DNA of 64,000 nt from Streptomyces sp. NBC_01669. GTDB lineage: Bacteria > Actinomycetota > Actinomycetes > Streptomycetales > Streptomycetaceae. The position numbers were made by a program, and so were the translations under genes. The notes below the pieces were generated by a model that had not been told where the DNA came from, searched no databases, and saw only the letters and a list, made by a program, of their open reading frames with translations. The DNA lies in contig NZ_JAPEQG010000001.1 of NCBI RefSeq assembly GCF_026339735.1, forward strand, positions 4,774,001 to 4,838,000, written 5' to 3'. Below are positions 58,207 through 64,000 of the stretch, one piece after another. Numbering within the stretch: position 1 is the first letter of the stretch; the number at the start of each line of letters is the position of its first letter.

Positions 58207-60011
58207 AGCGTGGCGTCCGGCACCTCGCGCGGGGCGGGGCCCGCGTGGAAGAACGCGGCGTTCGGGGCGTCCAGCTTCCGCAGGAAGTCGAAGCCCTTCG
58301 CGTCCTCCTCGCCGAACGCGACGAACTGGAAGAACAGCGGCAGCCGCGCGGCCTCGACGAGCGCCTGCTTGGCGGGCTGCTTGGTGTCCGGCGGGCCGTC
58401 CGTCTGGAAGATCACCAGGGCGGGGCCGGTGGCCTCCGACTTCTCGTAGTGCGCGACGACCTCCTCGACGGCGCGGTGGTAGCTGGTACGGCCCAGGCGG
58501 CCGAGCCCCGCGTGCAGCTCGTCGATCCGGCCCTCGTGAGCGGTGAGATCGACCGTGCCGGTGCCGTCGATGTCGGTCGAGAAGAAGACGACGGGCACGG
58601 TCGCGTTCTCGTCCAGGTGCGCGGCGAGTGCGAGCGTGCGGTCGCCCAGGTGCTGGGCGCTGCCGTCCTTGTAGAACGGCCGCATGGAGCCGGAACGGTC
58701 GAGCACCAGATAGACGGTGGCGCGGAGGCCGGTCAGCCCGTGCGCCTCCAGCGCGGCCTGGGCAGCCTTGTACGGCTCGGCGAGCGCGGGCGCACTGGAC
58801 GAGACCCGGGCGAGGGGGAGGGCGGGGGTGGGCTCGTCGGTGGCGGGTGCGGGGGCCTCGGCGGGCGCGTCGGTGACGGGGGCCTCTGCGACCGGTTCCG
58901 GTGCGGGCTCGGGGTCGACCGCGGCGGCAACCGGTGCGGGCTCGGGTACGGAGGCGGGAGCGGTCGGCTCGCTCTCGACCGGCGTCTCCGGCTCGGCCAC
59001 GGCCGCCACGACGACCGTCTCCGGCTCGGCCGAGGTCTCCGGCGCGGTCGGCTCGGGCTCGGCCGAGGTCTCCGGCGCAGCGGCCACGGCGACCGGCTCG
59101 GCCTCGGGCTCAGCCTCGGCTGCGGCAGGCTCGGGCTCAACCTGGGCCTCGGGGGCGACCGGCTCGGCCTCGGCGGCGGCCTGGGTGGCCTCGTCCTCGC
59201 CCTTGGCAGCGACCGGCTCAGCCTCGGCGGCGACCTGTGCGGCCTCGTCCTCGACTGCGGCAGGCTCGGCCTCAACCTGGGCCTCGACTGCGGCAGGCTC
59301 GGCCTCAACCTGGGCCTCGGCGGCGACCGGCTCGACCTTGGCGGCGACCGGCTCGGCCTCGGGCACCGTAGTGACCGCCTCCGCTTCCGGCTCCACCGCA
59401 GCCTCGGCAGCAGCCTCCGGCTCAACTTCGGCGGCGACCGGCTCGACCTCTGCGGCGTCCCCCGGCTCGGCCTCGGCGGCGACCGGCTCGGTCACGGTGG
59501 CGACCGGCTCGATTTCGACTTCGACCTCGGCGGCGACCGGCTCGGTCACGGTGGCGACCGGCTCGACTTCGGCCTCGGCCTCGGCGGCGACCGGTTCCGC
59601 CTCGGCCTCGGGCACCGCAGTGACCGGCTCCGCTTCCGGCTCCGCAGCGATCGCCTCCGCGACCGGCGCCACCGGGGCCGCGGCCGGCTCAGGGGCCGAG
59701 CCCTGGGCCGGGACGGTGGGGGTGGACTTCGGGGTGGGGGCCGATGCCTTATCGAAGGCCTCCGCCACCAGGTCCGCCGCCAGTCCGCTCTCGGTCGAGG
59801 TGTGCCGGCGCGAGGCGGGAGCGGGCACCGAGGCCTTGGCGGGCGGGGTGGATGCCGCCACCGTCTCGTCCGCCGTCACCGTCACCGCGACGGGCTCCGA
59901 CTCCGTCGGCCCGGTGCGCTCCGTCTGGGGCGGGACCGTGGCCGTCGTCGGTTCGTCCTGCTCCGCACGGTCGCGGCCGAACACCTTGCGCAGCAAGCTC
60001 CGAATGCCCAT
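58137..60011 (-). CDS. von Willebrand factor A domain protein (TerF-like) with EPVAAE-type repeat region
   Basis: A 624-residue protein. The basic N-terminus MGIRSLLRKVFGRDR could contact the membrane. Residues about 100-390 are a low-complexity acidic repeat of Ala, Glu, Pro and Val (AEPVAAEAE-type units). The C-terminal third is a vWA domain of the TerF kind with MIDAS motif DRSGSM, then TDIDGTGTVDLT and FQTDGPPDTKQ. It probably binds a metal ion and a partner protein; no TerB/C/D genes are nearby. Its 3' end overlaps the histidine kinase gene by 70 bp on the opposite strand. The ATG is 60011. Confidence 0.85.
   Translation of the reverse strand: MGIRSLLRKVFGRDRAEQDEPTTATVPPQTERTGPTESEPVAVTVTADETVAASTPPAKASVPAPASRRHTSTESGLAADLVAEAFDKASAPTPKSTPTVPAQGSAPEPAAAPVAPVAEAIAAEPEAEPVTAVPEAEAEPVAAEAEAEVEPVATVTEPVAAEVEVEIEPVATVTEPVAAEAEPGDAAEVEPVAAEVEPEAAAEAAVEPEAEAVTTVPEAEPVAAKVEPVAAEAQVEAEPAAVEAQVEAEPAAVEDEAAQVAAEAEPVAAKGEDEATQAAAEAEPVAPEAQVEPEPAAAEAEPEAEPVAVAAAPETSAEPEPTAPETSAEPETVVVAAVAEPETPVESEPTAPASVPEPAPVAAAVDPEPAPEPVAEAPVTDAPAEAPAPATDEPTPALPLARVSSSAPALAEPYKAAQAALEAHGLTGLRATVYLVLDRSGSMRPFYKDGSAQHLGDRTLALAAHLDENATVPVVFFSTDIDGTGTVDLTAHEGRIDELHAGLGRLGRTSYHRAVEEVVAHYEKSEATGPALVIFQTDGPPDTKQPAKQALVEAARLPLFFQFVAFGEEDAKGFDFLRKLDAPNAAFFHAGPAPREVPDATLYQELIAALPAWLAARETAADKG
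58850..59710 (-). repeat. Degenerate in-frame tandem repeat within the vWA gene
   Basis: About 860 bp of imperfect repeats built on units such as GCGACCGGCTCG and GCCTCGGC, encoding AEPVAAE/EPVATVTEPVAAE. Unit length is a few codons and varies; copies are not separated by unique spacers. Replication slippage is the probable origin. Confidence 0.75.
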
Positions 60012-60248
60012 GGGCGAGGCCTTTCGCATGAGTTGGGTGCGATGAATGTCCGTACTGCGGGAATTTATCCCTGGCCAGGGCGGATACGTAAGGTTAGCGG
60101 CCGGATCCGGCCGTTCGTTGGTGCGGCCCGCGCCCGTGTCAAACGGGCAGCGGTGGCCCTGACTTCACTCCCCGTTCATGCGGAGTCCCTCGTACCGCGT
60201 GACTGCGTACCTACCGTCACGCGAGACACGCATTTGGAGGGAAATCAC

Positions 60249-62318
60249 GTGGGCAACCTGCTGCCGCTCATCAGCTCGCACCCGGGCGGGCGCTCTGCGC
60301 TGACCTGCCGCTACCGCTGTGGCGACGCCTGCTTCCAGGAGATTCCGAACACCAGCGACAACGAATACGTCGGCGATGTCATCGCCGGTGCCCTTTCGCG
60401 CCGTTCGATGATGCGTGCCGCAGCCGTGGTGACCGTTGCCGCGGCCGCCGGGACGACCGTTCTGGCCGGCCCGGCCGCGCCGCAGGCCGAGGCAGCCGCG
60501 CTCGCGGGCCACGGGCACACGCCGGACAGGCCGACGACTCCCGCCGCCTCAGGCGCCCGTGGCCTGCGCTTCGCGCCCGTCGCGCCGAACAAGGACGACA
60601 AGGTCACCGTCCCGGACGGCTACGGCCAGAACGTCGTGATCCGCTGGGGCGATCCGATTCTGCGCGGTGCGCCCGCCTTCGACCCGGACAAGCAGTCCGC
60701 GAAGGCGCAGGCGGGCCAGTTCGGTTATAACAACGACTTCCTCTCCCTGCTCCCGCTCCGCGGTGAGCACGGCCGCCAGGTCCTGGTCGCCAACCATGAG
60801 TACACGGACGAGAACCTCATGTTCCATGGCTACGATCCGGCCAACCCGACCCGCGAGCAGGTCGAGATCGCCTGGGCCGCGCACGGACTGTCCGTAGTCG
60901 TCGTCCAGGACGAGAGCCGCACCGGCAAGCTGGCGCCGGTCAGCCGCCACCCGCTGAACCGCCGCCTCACCGCGACCAGTGAGTTCAAGGTCACCGGCCC
61001 GGCCGCGGGCAGCCCCCTGCTCCGTACGTCCGCCGACAGCACCGGCCGCAAGGTGCTCGGCACGCTCAACAACTGTGCGGGCGGCACGACCCCGTGGGGC
61101 ACCACGCTGCACGGCGAGGAGAACTTCAACCAGTACTTCGCCAACGGCTCCAGCGACACCGACAAGCGGTACGGCATCGCGGCCGGTGCCACCGAGCGCA
61201 AGTGGGAGCGTTTCGACAAGCGGTTCGACCTGGCGCAGGAGCCGAACGAGGCGCACCGCTTCGGCTGGGTCGTCGAGCTCGACCCGTACGACCCGGACGC
61301 GACGCCGCGCAAGCGCACCGCGCTCGGCCGCTTCAAGCACGAGGCCGCACAGCCCCGCCTGACCGCCGACGGCCGGCCGGTCGTCTACATGGGCGACGAC
61401 GAACGCTTCGACTACTTCTACAAGTTCGTATCGTCGAAGAAGATGAAGAAGGGGAACTCGCGGGCCGCCCGCGAGCACAACCTCACCCTCCTGGACGAGG
61501 GGACTCTGTACGTCGCCAGGCTGACCGGCGACTCCCCGGCCGCCGAGTTCGACGGCACCGGGAAGCTTCCCTCCGACGGTGAGTTCGACGGCAGTGGCGT
61601 CTGGATCCCACTGGCGACGGGCAACACCTCCCACGTGCCCGGGATGACCGCCGAGGAGGTGTACGTCTTCACGCGGCTGGCCGGTGACAAGGTCGGCGCC
61701 ACGAAGATGGACCGCCCCGAGGACGTCGAGCCGTCGCCGCGCACCGGCCGGGTCTATGTCGTGCTGACGAACAACACCGACCGCGGCAAGCCGGGCAAGG
61801 CGGGCGCCGACGAGGCGAACCCGCGCAACCTGAACAAGCACGGCCAGATCCTGGAGCTCGCGGAGTACGGGGACGATCCGGCGGGCGACGGGTTCGCCTG
61901 GCGGCTGTTCCTCGTCGCGGGTGACCCGAACGACCCGGCGACGTACTTCTCCGGCTTCCCCAAGGAGAAGGTCAGCCCCATCTCCTGCCCGGACAACGTG
62001 GCGTTCGACCCGCACGGCAACCTGTGGATCTCCACGGACGGCAATCAGCTCGGCTCGCACGACGGCCTGTTCGGGGTCGCCACCCAGGGCGAGCGGCGTG
62101 GTGAGCTCAAGCAGTTCCTGACCGTGCCGAGCGGCGCCGAGACCTGCGGTCCGGTGGTCCAGGACCGCCGCGTGCTCGTCGCGGTGCAGCACCCGGGCGA
62201 GATCGACGGCGCGTCCGTCGAGAAGCCGGCGAGCAGCTGGCCGGACGGTCCGGGCAGGATCGTGCGCCCGTCGGTCGTCGCCGTCTGGCGCAAGGACGGC
62301 CGCGACATCGGCGTCTGA
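60249..62318 (+). CDS. PhoX family (DUF839) alkaline phosphatase-like protein
   Basis: Exported phosphatase-like protein (689 aa) of the PhoX/DUF839 family. The N-terminus carries SRRSMMRAAAVV, a Tat-like twin-arginine signal about 50 residues in, typical for this group. The beta-propeller body shows VLVANHEYTDENL, NNCAGGTTPWGTTLHGEENFNQYF, YMGDDERFDYFYKF and RPEDVEPSPRTGRVYV, which include the Ca/Fe-ligand acidic residues of PhoX. GTG 60249 has GGAGGGA upstream. It should release phosphate outside the cell. It is divergent from the vWA gene; I see no PhoP box in the 237-bp gap. Confidence 0.88.
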   Translation: MGNLLPLISSHPGGRSALTCRYRCGDACFQEIPNTSDNEYVGDVIAGALSRRSMMRAAAVVTVAAAAGTTVLAGPAAPQAEAAALAGHGHTPDRPTTPAASGARGLRFAPVAPNKDDKVTVPDGYGQNVVIRWGDPILRGAPAFDPDKQSAKAQAGQFGYNNDFLSLLPLRGEHGRQVLVANHEYTDENLMFHGYDPANPTREQVEIAWAAHGLSVVVVQDESRTGKLAPVSRHPLNRRLTATSEFKVTGPAAGSPLLRTSADSTGRKVLGTLNNCAGGTTPWGTTLHGEENFNQYFANGSSDTDKRYGIAAGATERKWERFDKRFDLAQEPNEAHRFGWVVELDPYDPDATPRKRTALGRFKHEAAQPRLTADGRPVVYMGDDERFDYFYKFVSSKKMKKGNSRAAREHNLTLLDEGTLYVARLTGDSPAAEFDGTGKLPSDGEFDGSGVWIPLATGNTSHVPGMTAEEVYVFTRLAGDKVGATKMDRPEDVEPSPRTGRVYVVLTNNTDRGKPGKAGADEANPRNLNKHGQILELAEYGDDPAGDGFAWRLFLVAGDPNDPATYFSGFPKEKVSPISCPDNVAFDPHGNLWISTDGNQLGSHDGLFGVATQGERRGELKQFLTVPSGAETCGPVVQDRRVLVAVQHPGEIDGASVEKPASSWPDGPGRIVRPSVVAVWRKDGRDIGV

Positions 62319-62337
62319 GCCCCACCGGCGCAAGCGT

Positions 62338-63309
62338 TCACGCGGTGGCGACCTGGCGGCGCCACCGCGTGAACTGCGCCTCCGCGTCCCCGGTGTAGGA
62401 CCACGGCACCCGCACCGCCCGGCCGTCCAGCAGCCGGAACGCGTCCGCGGCCTCCGCGGGCCGCCCCGCGTAACAGGCCGCGTGCGCGAGGTAGTTCAGC
62501 TCGCCGACCTCCTCCGGGGGCACCGGCCCCGCCGCGCGCGTCCCGAGCCACCGCTCCCAGGTGCGGCGCACCTCGGTCACCGCAAGCTCGTGGTCCCAGT
62601 GCTGCTGCCCGGTGCGCGGCGCCACGACGGGCCGCCCGTGCGTGGCATCGGAGACGTACCGGTACTCCTCGACCCTGGCGATCTGTACCAGCACCGGTAG
62701 CGACGAACCGGGCGGCGCCGCGCCCGCCGCGTCGCGCGCGAAGTCGTACATGGTGCCGTGGGTGCCGTGCCAGCGCGCCGAGTAGTAGCGCAGCAGCTGT
62801 GTGTGCCCCTCCATGTGGTGGGGGTCGCGGCGCAGCAGTTCGTCCCACCACTGCGTGATCCGGCACCGGGCCCCGTCCTCGTACAGCCGCGCCACGGTCA
62901 GCAGTGACGCCCACGGCATCGGGTCGGACGGGCAGGCCTCGGCGGCCCGCAGGCAGCACCGGACGACCCGGTCCACCCGGTCCTGGTCGACGGTGATGCC
63001 GCGGCCCGCCATGACGGCCCGCCCGAAGAGCCGGACGACGTCGGTCGCCGCCTTCAGCACGTGCGCGTCGGCGTTCTTCGGTTCGGCGGCGAGCCAGGTC
63101 TCCACGGTGGAGCTGCCCGCGGCGGCGTGGGCGAGCAGCCGGGTCCGGTGGGTGCGCAGGGCCCACGCGTTGCCGGTGGCCTGCAGCAGATCGCGTACGC
63201 CCTGCCAGCGGCCGATGACGATGTCCTGGCGGGCCGCGGTGAGCGACCGGTCGCCGAAATCCGGGTCGAAGCGCACGGGTGGGGGGGTGCGGCGTCGGCG
63301 TACAGCCAT
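62338..63309 (-). CDS. Conserved hypothetical protein with TPR-like helical repeats
   Basis: A 323-residue protein I cannot name. It has a basic N-terminus (MAVRRRRTPPPVRFDPDFGD) and an all-helical body with tetratricopeptide-like spacing (for example LLTVARLYEDGARC, LLRRDPHHMEGHTQLLRYYSARWHG). Trp and His are abundant. No signal peptide or membrane helix is visible, so it is cytoplasmic. It lies 20 bp from the PhoX stop on the other strand and 49 bp downstream of the permease gene. Confidence 0.7.
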   Translation of the reverse strand: MAVRRRRTPPPVRFDPDFGDRSLTAARQDIVIGRWQGVRDLLQATGNAWALRTHRTRLLAHAAAGSSTVETWLAAEPKNADAHVLKAATDVVRLFGRAVMAGRGITVDQDRVDRVVRCCLRAAEACPSDPMPWASLLTVARLYEDGARCRITQWWDELLRRDPHHMEGHTQLLRYYSARWHGTHGTMYDFARDAAGAAPPGSSLPVLVQIARVEEYRYVSDATHGRPVVAPRTGQQHWDHELAVTEVRRTWERWLGTRAAGPVPPEEVGELNYLAHAACYAGRPAEAADAFRLLDGRAVRVPWSYTGDAEAQFTRWRRQVATA

Positions 63310-63358
63310 GTTCGGAGGGTCGTCTCCTCTCGGGGCTGGTGGGGGGAGGGGCCGGGGG

Positions 63359-64000
63359 TCAGAAGTCGGTGACGATCGTGGCGGAATCGGTGTAACCGGA
63401 CGAATCCTCGGCCTGCACGGTCCGTGAGGCATCGAGTTTCGCCGGACGGTAGTACGAGCTGCCGCGCCGCCGGTACCAGAGCATCGGGACGACACCCACG
63501 GCGAGACCGCCGAGGCCGAGCGCGAGCGCCGTTCTGCTGAAGTCGCCGAGCGCCTCGAAGAAGATCCAGAACATGAAGAGCGAGCCGGTCAGCGGCCAGA
63601 GCCCGCCGAGGACGAAGTCCGGGACCGAGCGGAGGAGCAGTTTGCGGTACGCGACGACGGCGGCCAGCCCCGCGAGCCCGTAGTACACGGCGATCTGCAG
63701 CCCGATGGCCTGCACGGCCACCCCCAGGATCCGTTGCACGCGGCCGAGGGCGAGCGAGGCGAGGATCAGGACGAGGGCGACCCCGCCCACGGCTGCGACA
63801 GCCACCCACGGCGTGTTCCAGCGGCGGTGCACCCGGCCGAACGCGGCGGGCATCGTGCGGTCGCGGCCCATCGCGAACAGGGAGCGCGTGACCTGGATGA
63901 GCGTGGTCTGCAGGGTCGCGACGGTGGACAGCATCACCGCCACCACCAGAAGTTTTCCGCCGACGCCGGGCCACACCTTCTCCCCGAGCACGGTCAGTAC
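63359..64000 (-). CDS. APC superfamily amino acid permease, C-terminal part (5' end beyond window)
   Basis: The last 213 residues of an amino acid/polyamine/organocation permease. Visible are LLVVAVMLSTVATLQTTLIQVTRSLFAMGRDRTMPAAFGRVHRRWNTPW (the family's conserved MGRD...P..F..V...TP pattern) and further helices (WVAVAAVGGVALVLILASL, IAVYYGLAGLAAVVAY, LFMFWIFFEALG, LGLGGLAVGVVPMLWY). A Ser/Tyr-rich cytoplasmic tail ends the protein. The start and about half the protein are outside the window, so the substrate cannot be inferred. Confidence 0.87.
   Translation of the reverse strand, partial: VLTVLGEKVWPGVGGKLLVVAVMLSTVATLQTTLIQVTRSLFAMGRDRTMPAAFGRVHRRWNTPWVAVAAVGGVALVLILASLALGRVQRILGVAVQAIGLQIAVYYGLAGLAAVVAYRKLLLRSVPDFVLGGLWPLTGSLFMFWIFFEALGDFSRTALALGLGGLAVGVVPMLWYRRRGSSYYRPAKLDASRTVQAEDSSGYTDSATIVTDF

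Noticed and set aside
58850..59710. CRISPR-like repetitive DNA
   Set aside because: Units are short, in frame, degenerate and lack unique spacers. They encode a low-complexity protein linker, and no cas genes are present.
58245..62318. A 1357-codon open frame covering the vWA gene and the PhoX gene
   Set aside because: Its first two thirds are the antisense of the repetitive vWA gene. Only the part from GTG 60249 has a ribosome binding site, a Tat signal and PhoX motifs.
1..64000. tRNA genes, insertion sequences, prophage or integrative element boundaries
   Set aside because: I found no T-arm-like GGTTCGAATCC sequences, transposase motifs, att-like repeats or shift in codon use. Every region looks like native core chromosome.

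Overview
The window is high-GC actinobacterial chromosome, almost certainly Streptomyces. The evidence is the strong G/C third-position bias, GTG/TTG starts, PASTA and non-PASTA Ser/Thr kinases, an AfsR-type SARP, a proteasome activator, SpoIIE-type phosphatases and Streptomyces-specific lipoproteins. Two perfect and one near-perfect copies of the Streptomyces parS palindrome (GTTTCACGTGAAAC) lie at 9955, 35122 and 52361. Since parS sites of this genus cluster around oriC, this is probably an origin-proximal core region. I see no tRNA, rRNA, insertion sequence, prophage, CRISPR array or biosynthetic gene cluster.

Layout. 1-7.0 kb: paaN (cut by the left edge), a divergent TetR regulator, a lipoprotein hydrolase, the Lrp-type regulator bkdR and a first branched-chain 2-oxoacid dehydrogenase operon (E1alpha, E1beta, E2). 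7.0-12.1 kb: mobA-moeA-ion channel, coupled by 4-bp overlaps, then a quinone oxidoreductase. 12.2-18.1 kb (minus strand): proteasome activator Bpa, an FtsX/MacB-type ABC exporter with its PadR regulator, and a Ser/Pro-rich surface protein. 18.2-21.8 kb: two divergent Ser/Thr kinases. 21.8-24.1 kb: phosphotransferase, FMN-binding protein and a LuxR-type response regulator. 24.4-27.9 kb: the second E1alpha/E1beta/E2 operon. 28-33.2 kb: fibronectin-III secreted protein, K15-type DD-peptidase, GntR regulator and MFS transporter. 33.3-41.6 kb: DinB-like protein, nitrilase-family amidase, LURP-like protein, thioredoxin/NHL protein, DUF4232 lipoprotein, large AfsR-like SARP and a small membrane protein. 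41.7-48.2 kb: M18 aminopeptidase, FadE5-like acyl-CoA dehydrogenase, SseB-like protein, pirin and AI-2E family permease. 48.3-56.2 kb: SpoIIE phosphatase, aspS, intradiol dioxygenase, L,D-transpeptidase and metG. 56.3-64 kb: two-component system, vWA protein with long EPVAAE-type repeats, PhoX phosphatase, an unrecognised conserved protein and an APC permease cut by the right edge.

How the parts fit. The two bkd operons supply branched-chain acyl-CoA starters for fatty acids and, in many streptomycetes, polyketides. No E3 (lipoamide dehydrogenase) gene is present, so both must share one encoded elsewhere. The paaN/TetR and bkdR/bkd intergenic regions share a near-identical palindrome (ACCGAACnATCGGT) plus an 11-mer (CCTGTGGACAA), which suggests common control of aromatic-acid and branched-chain acid catabolism. 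A phased CTCGATA-type repeat array lies in front of one bkd operon and a GATATC-centred palindrome in front of the other; these are the best BkdR operator candidates. Other unusual points are a parS-like site folded into the aspS terminator, a parS site across a stop/start overlap, a 22-codon leader ORF coupled to a kinase, and a roughly 270-residue disordered extension on MoeA. Nothing here looks like a wholly new multi-gene system; the novelty is mostly regulatory.
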